A DNA stretch of 46,357 nucleotides from Lysobacteraceae bacterium (GCA_014879375.1 JACSSF010000077.1:1-46357), one strand, 5' to 3'; counted from the first letter of the stretch, positions 20,112-31,043 are shown. Numbers and translations are program-made. Notes: generated by a model not told the origin, from the sequence alone.

Positions 20112-23100
20112 TCAACCCGTCGCCTTGCGTCGGGCGGCGATCGCCTGTCGCAAGCCGTTCGCCAGCATCTCGGCGGTGACCGGCTTGCGCAGGAAGGCAT
20201 CGAATCCGGCCTCGCGCGACATCGGTTCGGCATCGGCGTCGGCGCGCGCAGTCACCGCCACCAGCGGGCCGTCGAACCCACCCAACCGCAACTGGCGTGC
20301 CAGGGCAAAACCGTCCATGCCCGGCAGGTCCAGGTCCAACAAGGCCGCATCGAAACGTGCCGATGCCACTTCGGCCAAGGCGGCGAGGCCATGCGGCGCG
20401 TGACGTACCGCGTGTCCCTGCGTGCGCAACAAGCCGACCACGACCTCGGCCACGGTGACATCGTCCTCCACCAGAAGCAGATGCATCGCCTGATCCGGCT
20501 CGATCGATGCCGCCACGGACGATGCCAATGGGGATGGCACGGTCTTGAGCGGCAAGTCGACGGTGAAGCACGCGCCTTGGCCCAGCGTGCTTTTCAGGTC
20601 GATGCGTCCGCGCATGGCCGCCGACAGCTCCTGGCTGATCGCAAGGCCCAGGCCGCTGCCGCCGTAACGCGCATTGGTGCGTGCGCCTTCGGCCTGCTCG
20701 AAACGGCGGAACAGACGTTCGCTCTGTCCTTCGTTCAAGCCCGGGCCAGTGTCGTGGATGACGAAGCGCACGCCCTCGTCGCCCAACGATGACACCGCGA
20801 GGCCCACTTCTCCCTGCTCGGTGAACTTGATCGCGTTGCCCAGCAGGTTGAGCAGGATCTGTTCGATGCGGGTGCGATCGCCCAGCACGCCGCGAGGCAA
20901 ATCGGGCGCGCGCTGCAGGACGAAGCGCAGTTGCTTGCGTTCGGCGAGCGGCGCCATGAGCGAGGCCACCTCGTCGATCAAGGCATCCAGATCGAAGGGC
21001 TCCTCGGACAGCACCAGCTTGTCGGCCTCGATCCGCGCGAGATCCAGCGCGTCGTTGAGCAAGCGCAGCAGATGCCTGCCCGCGCGATGGATCGCCTGCA
21101 CCTGCCCCTGCTGGCGGCCATCCAGCGATGATGACTGCAGCAGCTCCGCCATCCCCAGCACGCCCGTCATCGGCGTGCGGATTTCATGGCCCAGCGTCGC
21201 CAGGAAACGGGTCTTGGCCTCGGAGGCCTGTTCGGCCATCTCGCGCTGCTGCTCGGCCATCGCCAGGGCATGGCTGCGGTCCAACCGGCGGCGGTAGTCG
21301 CGCACCAAGAACGCCATCAGCAGGGCCAGCAACAGGGCGCCACACAGCAGCGCAGGCCAAGTGCGCCACCACGGCGGCCTGACCGTGAACTGCAGCACTT
21401 GTTCCTTCGCGGCGTTGCCGGCAGCATCCTTTGCCCGCATCCGCAGGCGGTAATGGCCGGGGCCAAGGCCGCTGAACACGCGCTCGCCTTGCGCGCCCTG
21501 CTCCACCCAATCCTTGTCGAAGCCTTCCAGCCGGCTCCAGTAACGCGTGCCGCTAGGGTCGTCGTAGGCCAGCAGGTGACCGGTCAGGCGGAACTCGCGA
21601 TCATCGGGCGCAAAGGAAAGCGCGTCGGTGAGCGGTTGCGCCATCCATGCGCCATCGCGACGCACGTCGATGCCGTCGATGCGCAGCTCCGGCACGCGAG
21701 CCGCGGGATCGGGATAGCGGGTATCGACCAGGAGCACGCTGCCGTCGCGCAAGGCGGCGCCCAACATGCCATCCGGCGCGAGGCTGAGGCTGCGATCAAG
21801 GAACTCCTGGCTGGACAGGCCATATTGGATGCCGATGCGATCCAGGTGCTTGCGCGCCGGATCCCACCGATACAGGCCACGCTGGCTGGACAGCCATACC
21901 CGACCGCGTGCATCGACCTGCATCCCGCCCGGTTGCAGCGACAGCAGTTGTTGTCCGGCAGGCACCCGGCTCACTTCACCCCACGCGCCATTTCCGAGCC
22001 GGTACTGGATCAGCCCGTCGAGCCGATACAGCCAGAGATTGTCGACATCGGAAAAAGCGAACGCGAGCACGCGATTGCCCCCATTGGCGAGGCCTGGCGG
22101 CACCACCAGCTTGCCGTCTGCCATCTCCAGCCAACCCACGCCAAAGCTGCCGGCCAGCCAGAGCCGACCATCAGGCCCGAAGCGCATGGCCTCGATATCG
22201 CCGTCGACGATGCCCAAGACTTTCGTGTCGATCCGGCGCAACACCTTGCCGGTGATGACATCGCGCTGCTCAAGCCCGACATCGGGTATGGCAGCCCAGA
22301 GCGTCCCATCACCCGCAATACTCAGGAACTGGTACTGCCCGTCCTGCAGGTCGTCCGGCCCCTCGCCCGTCTGCCAATCGTCCAATCGACCATCCGGACC
22401 GATGCGCCACAGACCGGTGCGGCCATAAAAGAGCCACAACTGCCCGCGCTGGTCCTCGACGAGTGACACCGGCTTGCTGGTCGGCATCTGGATGCGGATG
22501 GCTTCGGCGATTCGCTCCACGACGCCGGCGGCATTCACCCGCTCGACATGGCCATCCACGGCCGCCAGCCACAGGCCACCCGCCCGCGCGGGTGCCGTTA
22601 CCCGATAGGTTTCCCCCAAGAGGCCCGCACCGTCCCCACGATTGCGCAGCTGGGCCAAGGCACGCCAGTCCGGACGCAGATACCCCAGCCCCAGGCCCGG
22701 CAATCCCACCCACAGACCGCCATCAGGTTGGCGCAGCAAGGCCTGGATGGTGCTGGGCTGGTACGGCGGATCGGTGGTCACGGGTTCGGGAATGGCGGCG
22801 TCGCTGGTCACGCGCCAGAGCCGGCGCTGGCTGCCGATCCACAGGCTGCCATCCGCCCCGGGCGACAGGGAGGTGGCTGCGTTCGGGCGCTCGAACATGT
22901 CGGCATAAGGCAGGCGCAGCCAGGTGCCATCGACCCCGCGACGGAAGATGCCGGCCGACGTGCCCACCCACACGCGCTGGCCATCGGCCGCGACCGAATA
23001 GACCATCGGCATGGGCGCTTCGCCGGGCAGCGGCTCGCTTCGGACCTTGCCGTCCTCCAGCACGGCGACACCGCCCATCGTGGCGATCCACAGTCGGCCA

Positions 23101-23669
23101 CGGCCATCGACGTCCAGGTTGATCACCGTGTCCGAGGGCAGGCCCTCGATCCGCTCCGGCTTCCATGTCGCGGGGTCGCCAATCAGCGACATCCGGTAGA
23201 GGCCGGCATCGCCGGTGCCGAACCACAAGATGTCGCCACGGCTGGCGATGGCGAAGATGTCATCACTGCCCAGCCCGGGCGTCGATGCCTTGCGCCAGTG
23301 GCGGAAACCATCGCGCCGGCCATCCAGCATGCTGAGCCCGCCGAACTCGCTCGATGCCCAGACCCGGTCGCGGCCGTCCACGTGCACGATCTGGACCCAG
23401 TTGCCGGTCAGCGAGCGCGGATCATTGGCCTCGTGCCGCCAGACCCGGAAGCCGTTGCCGTCGTAACGCGCCAGGCCGTCGGTGCTGGCGATCCAGATGA
23501 ATCCGGCGCTGTCCCGGTCCAGCGCATTCACCGAGCCGGTCGGCAGGCCCTCGCGGGGGCCGAGCACGCGCAAGTGCGGGCTTTCGGGCACCTGCGCACT
23601 CGCGCCTGCGCCCGCCATCGCCCCGAGCAAACCCAGCATCAGCCAACATGCCACGATCCATCGCCGCAT
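20112..23669 (-). CDS. Hybrid sensor histidine kinase with periplasmic two-component-regulator propeller and C-terminal receiver
   Basis: Signal peptide, repeated GxxWIASxxGL/LWxGTxxG propeller repeats, Y_Y_Y-like domain, TM, FLATLGHEIRTPMTGVLGMAELL H-box, HATPase motifs, receiver LLLVEDDVTVAEVV...ALLDLDLPGMDGF. Confidence 0.9.
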   Translation of the reverse strand: MRRWIVACWLMLGLLGAMAGAGASAQVPESPHLRVLGPREGLPTGSVNALDRDSAGFIWIASTDGLARYDGNGFRVWRHEANDPRSLTGNWVQIVHVDGRDRVWASSEFGGLSMLDGRRDGFRHWRKASTPGLGSDDIFAIASRGDILWFGTGDAGLYRMSLIGDPATWKPERIEGLPSDTVINLDVDGRGRLWIATMGGVAVLEDGKVRSEPLPGEAPMPMVYSVAADGQRVWVGTSAGIFRRGVDGTWLRLPYADMFERPNAATSLSPGADGSLWIGSQRRLWRVTSDAAIPEPVTTDPPYQPSTIQALLRQPDGGLWVGLPGLGLGYLRPDWRALAQLRNRGDGAGLLGETYRVTAPARAGGLWLAAVDGHVERVNAAGVVERIAEAIRIQMPTSKPVSLVEDQRGQLWLFYGRTGLWRIGPDGRLDDWQTGEGPDDLQDGQYQFLSIAGDGTLWAAIPDVGLEQRDVITGKVLRRIDTKVLGIVDGDIEAMRFGPDGRLWLAGSFGVGWLEMADGKLVVPPGLANGGNRVLAFAFSDVDNLWLYRLDGLIQYRLGNGAWGEVSRVPAGQQLLSLQPGGMQVDARGRVWLSSQRGLYRWDPARKHLDRIGIQYGLSSQEFLDRSLSLAPDGMLGAALRDGSVLLVDTRYPDPAARVPELRIDGIDVRRDGAWMAQPLTDALSFAPDDREFRLTGHLLAYDDPSGTRYWSRLEGFDKDWVEQGAQGERVFSGLGPGHYRLRMRAKDAAGNAAKEQVLQFTVRPPWWRTWPALLCGALLLALLMAFLVRDYRRRLDRSHALAMAEQQREMAEQASEAKTRFLATLGHEIRTPMTGVLGMAELLQSSSLDGRQQGQVQAIHRAGRHLLRLLNDALDLARIEADKLVLSEEPFDLDALIDEVASLMAPLAERKQLRFVLQRAPDLPRGVLGDRTRIEQILLNLLGNAIKFTEQGEVGLAVSSLGDEGVRFVIHDTGPGLNEGQSERLFRRFEQAEGARTNARYGGSGLGLAISQELSAAMRGRIDLKSTLGQGACFTVDLPLKTVPSPLASSVAASIEPDQAMHLLLVEDDVTVAEVVVGLLRTQGHAVRHAPHGLAALAEVASARFDAALLDLDLPGMDGFALARQLRLGGFDGPLVAVTARADADAEPMSREAGFDAFLRKPVTAEMLANGLRQAIAARRKATG

Positions 23670-23778
23670 CGTCACCTCTCCCTTCCCCTGACCCGATGCT
23701 GGCCCGATGCCGGCGTCAACGCAAGACTGTGCGGTGCGTTGAGGCATAGAATCCAGCCACATCCCCCGGAGATCGCCC

Positions 23779-24345
23779 ATGACCTTGCGCAATACCGCCA
23801 CCGAATGGGGCAGCGTCAGCAAGACTTTCCACTGGCTGATGGCGCTGCTGTTGATCATCCAGGGCACTCTCGGCCTGACGATGGGCGACTTCTCGCGCGA
23901 AACCCGCATGGAGCTGGTCGGCCTGCACAAATCGCTCGGCGTCACCATCCTGATGCTTGTGACTGCCCGCCTGCTCTGGAACCTCTACAGCCGGCGCCCG
24001 GCCTTCGCCCCCGGCGTCACTTCGCTGGAGCGCGTGCTGGCGATCGCCGTCGAGGTGCTGCTGTACGCGTTGATGTTCGCGATCCCGATCGCCGGCTGGC
24101 TGATGTCCGATTATGGCGGCCGCCCGGTGTCGTGGTTCGGCGTGTTCAACCTGCCGCAACTGGTCGGCGAGAACCATGACCTGCATGAAGTGTGGGAGCA
24201 TCGCCACGAACAACTGTTCTGGGCACTGGCCCTGCTTGCCACCGGCCATGCCTGCATGGCGATCTACCACCAGGTGGTCCAGCGCGATGCCACCTTGTCT
24301 CGGATGATGCCGAAGGGCTGGTTGCGCGATCCCGACAACAAGTAA
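23779..24345 (+). CDS. Cytochrome b561-family protein
   Basis: KTFHWLMALLLIIQGTLGL, GLHKSLGVTILMLVTARLLWNL, IPIAGWLMSDYGGRPVSWFG; His-bearing TM helices. Confidence 0.88.
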   Translation: MTLRNTATEWGSVSKTFHWLMALLLIIQGTLGLTMGDFSRETRMELVGLHKSLGVTILMLVTARLLWNLYSRRPAFAPGVTSLERVLAIAVEVLLYALMFAIPIAGWLMSDYGGRPVSWFGVFNLPQLVGENHDLHEVWEHRHEQLFWALALLATGHACMAIYHQVVQRDATLSRMMPKGWLRDPDNK

Positions 24346-24348
24346 GCC

Positions 24349-24570
24349 TCAGAACAGGCCACGCACCGCCGCGGCATCGAACGGCCAGTCCAGTTCGATG
24401 CCGCGCGCCTCGTCGCGCAACACCGGTACGCGCAGCCCGTAGCGCGCCTCCAGCGCCGGATCATCGTCGATGAACACGCTGTCGAAATCGGGCGCGCGCG
24501 CTTCGGCCATCACGGCCAGGGCCTGGTCGCACAGGTGGCAGTAATCGCGCTGGAAAAGAATGAGCGCCAT
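24349..24570 (-). CDS. Glutaredoxin-family protein
   Basis: MALILFQRDYCHLCDQALAVM: CxxC thioredoxin-fold motif, 73 aa. Confidence 0.82.
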   Translation of the reverse strand: MALILFQRDYCHLCDQALAVMAEARAPDFDSVFIDDDPALEARYGLRVPVLRDEARGIELDWPFDAAAVRGLF

Positions 24571-24635
24571 GCGCCTGCGTTGGTTGCCGTGGGGAATGCT
24601 GCCTAGAATAGCGGCTCCCCCCGTGGAAACCGCGC

Positions 24636-26018
<1,383 letters not shown>

Positions 26019-27064
26019 GGATGTCGTGGCCGCGCTGATGCGCAGCACGTCGTCGATGAGTGCAGCCGCGGTGACTTCCGCGCCTGCACCGGGCCCTTGG
26101 ATCACCAGCGGCTGGTCGCAGTAACGGTCCGACCAGATCGCCACGCGATTGTCGGTGCCCGCACCGGCGGCCAGCGGATGATCCGCCGGCAAGGCTTCCA
26201 GCCCGACGCGCGCTTCGCCGTTCTGGAGGCGGGCGATGAATTTCAATACTTCGCCGTTGCGATAGGCCTCGGCGTAACGCAGGCGCAATGCCTCATCGAG
26301 CGTCGGCAGCGCGGCATCCAGCGCCTCTGCGGGCAACGCGGCCAGCGCATCGGGCACCAGCGAGTCCACTTGCACGCGGGCCGCATCCAGCGCCACGCCT
26401 GCAGCCCGCGCCAGGATCACGATCTTGCGACGCACATCCTCGCCCGACAGGTCATCGCGCGGATCGGGCTCGGTGTAGCCGGCATCGCGCGCCTCACGCA
26501 CGAAACCGGAGAACGGACGCTTGCCATCAAAATGATTGAACAGCCATGCCAGCGAACCCGACAGCACGCCGGCGATGGCATGGATGCGGTCGCCGCCGGC
26601 TTGCAGCTCGCGCAGGCTGCGCAACACCGGCAGCCCCGCGCCGACCGTCGCGCTGTCGCCGTACTGAGTGTGCGATGTCGCGGCAGCGGCACGAATCGCC
26701 TGCCAGCGATCCAGCGACGTGCCCTGCCCCAGCTTGCAGGCCGTCACCACGTGCGCGCCGTCGCCAAGCCACTGCGCATGGCGCGCGGCAAGATCCTCGC
26801 TGGCACTCGCATCGACCACGATGTCACCATGGCCGAAGCGCGTGCGCGACAACCATACGGCGTCGCGCGGCGATGTCGAGGCGCGCAATGTCTGCAATGC
26901 ATCGCAGGCCGATGTGGCATCGCAATCGCGCCAGCCGCGCGCATTGGCGATCGCGACCAGCGGCGGCAGCGCGACACCGTTTGCATGCAGGCGCGCGTGG
27001 CGATCGACGAACACGCTGCCGACCGTGCCGGTGCCAAGCAGATACAGCCGAGGCGCCGCCAGGC

Positions 27065-28249
27065 TCATGCCGCCAGCGCCTCGCGTTGACACGACGCGAC
27101 GCGATCCAGCGCCGCCTGCAGGTCGGCGATCAGGTCATCGACATGCTCGATACCCACCGACAGCCGCAGCAGCCCGTCGCCGATGCCGGCCGCGCGACGC
27201 GCTTCCGGCGTCATCGCCGCATGGGTCATCGTCGCCGGGTGCGCGATCAGGCTTTCCACGCCGCCCAGCGACTCGGCCAGGGTGAAGCATTGCAGGCCTT
27301 CGACGAACGCTTCCACCAGGGACGCATCCGCCAATTCGAACGAGAGCATCGCGCCGAAACCCTGCTGCTGGCGCGCGGCGATCTCGTGCCCCGGGTGCGA
27401 GGCCAGGCCCGGCCAGTACAAGCCGCGCACCGCCGGATGGCCGTCCAGCAATTCGGCAACGGCGTGCGTGTTTTCCTCGTGCACGCGCAGGCGCGCGGAG
27501 AGCGTGCGCACGCCGCGCAAAGTGAGGAAGCTGTCGAACGGTGCACCAGTGATGCCGAGTGCGTTCGCCCACCAGGCAAACTGCTCATGCAGGGCGGCAT
27601 CGCGCGCAACGATGGCGCCGCCGACGACATCGCTATGCCCGTTGATGTACTTGGTGGTCGAGTGCAGCACCGCATCGGCACCGAAGTCCAGCGGGCGCTG
27701 CCACAGCGGCGAAAGGAAGGTGTTGTCCACCAGCACCTGCGCGCCGACCGCCTTGGCCTCGCTGATCACCAACTCGAGGTCCGTGACGCGCAGGAGCGGG
27801 TTGGACGGCGTCTCGATCCACACCAGCTTCGGCTCGCGCGCGAATGTCTCGGCGCGCGCCACCGGATCGGTGAAGTCGATGGTGGCGAGCTCGAACGCGC
27901 CCTTCTTCGCCAAGGCATTGAACAGGCGCCAGCTGCCGCCGTAGGCATCGTGCGGCACCACCAGCAAATCGCCGGGTTCCAGCATGGCATTGAGCGCGAG
28001 GGTGATCGCAGCCATGCCGGTCGCGGTGATCACGCCGCCTGCGCCGCCTTCGAGCTCGGCCAGCGCATCGCCCAGCAGGTCGCGCGTGGGATTGCCGCTG
28101 CGCGTGTAGTCGTACTTGCGCTTCTGGTTGAAGCCGGCAAAGCTGAAATTGGAGGACAGCACCAGCGGCGGCGTGACCGCACCGAAGGCGGTGTCGCTGT
28201 CGATGCCGGCACGGACCGCGCGGGTGGTGATGTTCGATTCAAGGCTCAT
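27065..28249 (-). CDS. metB: Cystathionine gamma-synthase / PLP-dependent trans-sulfuration enzyme
   Basis: RKYDYTRSGNPTRDLLGDALAELEGG, STTKYINGHSDVVGGAIV (PLP lysine). Confidence 0.92.
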   Translation of the reverse strand: MSLESNITTRAVRAGIDSDTAFGAVTPPLVLSSNFSFAGFNQKRKYDYTRSGNPTRDLLGDALAELEGGAGGVITATGMAAITLALNAMLEPGDLLVVPHDAYGGSWRLFNALAKKGAFELATIDFTDPVARAETFAREPKLVWIETPSNPLLRVTDLELVISEAKAVGAQVLVDNTFLSPLWQRPLDFGADAVLHSTTKYINGHSDVVGGAIVARDAALHEQFAWWANALGITGAPFDSFLTLRGVRTLSARLRVHEENTHAVAELLDGHPAVRGLYWPGLASHPGHEIAARQQQGFGAMLSFELADASLVEAFVEGLQCFTLAESLGGVESLIAHPATMTHAAMTPEARRAAGIGDGLLRLSVGIEHVDDLIADLQAALDRVASCQREALAA

Positions 28250-28250
28250 G

Positions 28251-29264
28251 TCAGGCGTCCAGGGCAGCGGTGAGGGCGGCGGCGATGGCCGCGGTTTCTT
28301 TGAGGAAGGCGTCATGGCCGTAACGCGAGGCAATCACCTGCAGCCAGGCGTCGGGCGCGCGCACCGAGAGCTCGGCCAGATCCTCGCGCGGGACCAGCTG
28401 GTCGCTGTCGATGGCGATCACCGACAGCGGCACGCACACGGCTTCGGGTTCGACCCGATGCAGGTCGATGGATTCGGACAGGCGGCGGTAGGCAGTCGCA
28501 TCAAAGCGCGTCAGGGCGCGCTGGCCGCAGGCTTCCAGATAGCTCTCGGCCGGGCAGACCGCGCGTTCGCCCTCCAGTGAAACCGGCGCGTTGAAGCGCT
28601 CGGCGAATTCCTTGGGCGTGCGATAGGAAAGCATCGCCAACTGACGGGCGAGGGCGAGGCCATGACCGTCATCGCACTGCAACTCACCCAATTCGACGAT
28701 CTTGCGTTGCACCGAGCGCAGCGCGCTGGCCCAGGGATGCGGGCGATGCGCACCGCTGATTGCGACGAGTGACTCCAGCCTGCGCGGATGCCGCGCGGCA
28801 AACTGCAGGCCGACCATCGCACCATAAGATGCGCCGACGAACGCGCGCGCCTTGGACAAGTGCAGGGCATCGAGCACGGCGGCGATCGCATCGGCCTGAT
28901 CCGCGCTGTCGATCGGCGCGTCGAGGCCGTCGCCATCGCACAGCCAGTCGATCGCCAGCACGCGGTGCCGGCGCAGGAAGCTGGCCTGCGATTGCCACCA
29001 ACCCTCGCTGGCATCGGCCTCATTCGCGGCCACGTGGCGGGTCGCTGAAATGCCGCCTGCGACGATCAACAGCGGCGCGTGCGCTGGTCCGCACAGCTCC
29101 CAGCGGATCGCGACATCGCGCACACCGGCGTGCCGCAGCGCCAGCGTGCAACGCAGCACGCCGCGCTCGGCGACGGTTTCATGCAGGGGCGCCTCGCCCA
29201 ATCGACACGCAGGGTCGATGGCGGATTCAGATGAAGCTTGGAACGATGCGGCGACCAGACTCAT
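28251..29264 (-). CDS. metX: MetX-like homoserine O-acyltransferase (probably O-succinyltransferase)
   Basis: Alpha/beta-hydrolase fold: VAGGISATRHV, FVGASYGAMVGLQFAARHP (nucleophile elbow GASYG), C-terminal GHDAFLKE. Followed by metB and hom. ATG 29264. Confidence 0.9.
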   Translation of the reverse strand: MSLVAASFQASSESAIDPACRLGEAPLHETVAERGVLRCTLALRHAGVRDVAIRWELCGPAHAPLLIVAGGISATRHVAANEADASEGWWQSQASFLRRHRVLAIDWLCDGDGLDAPIDSADQADAIAAVLDALHLSKARAFVGASYGAMVGLQFAARHPRRLESLVAISGAHRPHPWASALRSVQRKIVELGELQCDDGHGLALARQLAMLSYRTPKEFAERFNAPVSLEGERAVCPAESYLEACGQRALTRFDATAYRRLSESIDLHRVEPEAVCVPLSVIAIDSDQLVPREDLAELSVRAPDAWLQVIASRYGHDAFLKETAAIAAALTAALDA

Positions 29265-29265
29265 G

Positions 29266-29291
29266 CGGAACTCCCTGTGCATCGAGTTCCG
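29266..29291 (-). promoter_or_regulatory. Perfect hairpin overlapping the metX Shine-Dalgarno (candidate riboswitch expression platform)
   Basis: Minus strand CGGAACTC-GATGCACAGG-GAGTTCCG then CATG. 8/8 bp stem ending 1 nt before the ATG. SD-like AGGGAG spans loop and 3' arm. Confidence 0.7.
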
Positions 29292-29331
29292 GGTGGTGCG
29301 CATGTCGGGCAACGCCGGGGCGTGTGCTCAA

Positions 29332-29434
29332 CCATCTGCGCGGCGGGCTGGTGCCCCCACAGGAATTGGCACCTTGGACGGAGGTCCAGGTTGCCTCGGC
29401 GTCACAGGGCCTATCCCTCAGCCGATCTCGATGG
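29332..29434 (-). ncRNA. S-box / SAM-I-type riboswitch upstream of metX
   Basis: Minus strand CCATCGAGATCGGCTGAGGGATAGGCCCTGTGACGCCGAGGCAACCTGGACCTCCGTCCAAGGTGCCAATTCCTG...CGCAGATGG. It contains core blocks GAGGGA..GGCCC, GGCAACC and GGTGCCAATTCC, with closing P1 CCATC/GATGG. Located in the leader of a methionine operon. Confidence 0.88.
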
Positions 29435-29442
29435 ATGGACGC

Positions 29443-29494
29443 AGCTTGCCCCAGCTTTTTCGCAATGTCAATCGCTTTATTCGAATAAAGCGAT
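29443..29494 (-). promoter_or_regulatory. Candidate metX promoter with perfect 24-bp palindrome abutting the -35
   Basis: Palindrome ATCGCTTTATTCGAATAAAGCGAT at 29471-29494. TTGACA at 29471-29466 on the minus strand, 17-nt spacer, weak -10 CAAGCT. Confidence 0.6.
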
Positions 29495-29511
29495 GGATAT
29501 TCCATTCGGTC

Positions 29512-30360
29512 ATGAGCGCCGATAATCAGACGATGCGACTTCGCCCTGCCCTGCCCCTGCTGCTTGTGGCGCTGATGCTCGGTCCGGCCGATGCGCAATG
29601 GCTCGGCTGGCCGCCGAAGCCGGCATCGCCGTCCAGTACCGCGAATGAACCCGCCGCTGCGGCAGTGCGCCTGCGCTTTGCCGGCCACGGCGCGATGCGC
29701 GAGCTCTGGGTGGACAATGATCTGTCCGGCCCGGTCGAGGTCCGCATCGACAGTGCGCGGGTCCGTCCCGGCTTCCCGCTGCAACGCACCCTGCCCGGCC
29801 ACGGATCGTATTTACTGGCCCATCTGCCCAAGGACGCGCCGCTGTCACTGCGCCTCACCGCCGTTCCCGGCACGCCGGGAGCCCACGCGCAGGCCATCGG
29901 CTACCGTTTCCCCTTGCAGCTGCCCGAAGTCCGGGTCGGCCAGGCGCCGCAAGGCCGCTTCAGCCATGTGGATGCCGAGAACCGACAGGCCATCGATTTC
30001 GCCGCGCCCATCGGCACCCCGGTGATCGCCGCGCGCGCCGGCACGGTGATGCAAGTCGAGGAGCGCTTCGGCGACACCCCCGGGCATCTGGACGAGGCCA
30101 ATTTCGTCCGCATCCTGCACGCTGACGGCAGCATGGCGGTCTACGCGCACCTGCAGCGCGGCAGTCTGGAAGTCGCGCCCGGTCAGCGTGTCGAGGCCGG
30201 GCAAATGCTCGCCCGCAGCGGCAATTCCGGCTATTCCAGTGGCCCGCACCTGCACTTCGTGGTGCAGGTGAACCGCGGGATGCGGCTGGAATCGGTGCCG
30301 GTGAAGATCCAAACCAACGCAGGCGAGCTGCGCCTGCCACGCACGAGTGCTCAGCCGTAA
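29512..30360 (+). CDS. M23-family metallopeptidase (LytM-type), secreted
   Basis: Signal peptide MRLRPALPLLLVALMLGPADAQW. IDFAAPIGTPVIAARAGTVMQVEERFGD, SMAVYAHLQRGSLEVAPGQRVEAGQMLARSGNSGYSSGPHLHFVVQ. Start may instead be ATG 29533. Confidence 0.9.
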   Translation: MSADNQTMRLRPALPLLLVALMLGPADAQWLGWPPKPASPSSTANEPAAAAVRLRFAGHGAMRELWVDNDLSGPVEVRIDSARVRPGFPLQRTLPGHGSYLLAHLPKDAPLSLRLTAVPGTPGAHAQAIGYRFPLQLPEVRVGQAPQGRFSHVDAENRQAIDFAAPIGTPVIAARAGTVMQVEERFGDTPGHLDEANFVRILHADGSMAVYAHLQRGSLEVAPGQRVEAGQMLARSGNSGYSSGPHLHFVVQVNRGMRLESVPVKIQTNAGELRLPRTSAQP

Positions 30361-30905
30361 CGCATCCAGACCGGTTCCAGCTTGGCGATGCGCACCGCCG
30401 CAGGGCAATCGGCGCGATGCGCCCCCGGCAGATAGCCAAGGCTCATCAGGAACTCGCCGACGATTTCCCCACCGACAAAGCGGAAATCGCGCTTGAACAG
30501 CTTCACCCACTCGGCTTTGTCGCGTGCGCGGCCGTCCAATTCGACATGCGCATCCAGCCAGTCCGCGAAGCTGCCGTGGGACGCGCGCAGGCGCTGGATG
30601 ACGCCAGCGTTGTGGATCGCGGCGTCCACCTTCAGCCGATTGCGGATGATGCCGGGGTCAGCCAGCAGGCGCGCACGCTCCGCCTCGCCATAGGCCGCGA
30701 CCTTGTCGACATCAAACCCGTCATACGCGATGCGGAAGCCTTCGCGCTTCTTCAGCATGGTTTCCCAGCTGAGGCCCGCCTGGTTGATCTCCAGGATCAG
30801 GCGCTCGAACAGCGCAGCCTCCTCCCGCGCGGGCACGCCATATTCGTGGTCGTGGTACGGGCCGTGCAGCGGGTGGCCGGGGGCGATGTCGCAATAGCCG
30901 GGCAT
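30351..30905 (-). CDS. tag: DNA-3-methyladenine glycosylase I
   Basis: YHDHEYGVPAREEAALFERLILEINQAGLSWETMLKKREGFRIAYDGFD. Confidence 0.92.
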   Translation of the reverse strand: MPGYCDIAPGHPLHGPYHDHEYGVPAREEAALFERLILEINQAGLSWETMLKKREGFRIAYDGFDVDKVAAYGEAERARLLADPGIIRNRLKVDAAIHNAGVIQRLRASHGSFADWLDAHVELDGRARDKAEWVKLFKRDFRFVGGEIVGEFLMSLGYLPGAHRADCPAAVRIAKLEPVWMRYG

Positions 30906-31043
30906 GGCGGGATTCGGAGTGGGGGACGGCCACGATAACCGCATCGGCCGGTGTCGTTCTCGGGGATCGGGCCGGGCCCGCATCCGGCATATAATTCGCG
31001 TCCCCATCCGAACCTAGACGGCGCCAACCGCGCCGCGCTTTGC

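Noticed and set aside
22548-24179. 543-aa plus-strand ORF across the histidine kinase 5' half and into cytochrome b561
   Set aside because: Antisense to propeller repeats and out of frame with cytochrome b561; low-complexity Arg/His/Pro/Gln.
26546-28273. 575-aa plus-strand ORF antisense to hom and metB
   Set aside because: Spans two well-supported genes on the other strand; no motif support.
31020-31035. GGCGC-CAACC-GCGCC hairpin in the prfC leader
   Set aside because: Short GC stem expected by chance; no relation to an SD or a terminator.
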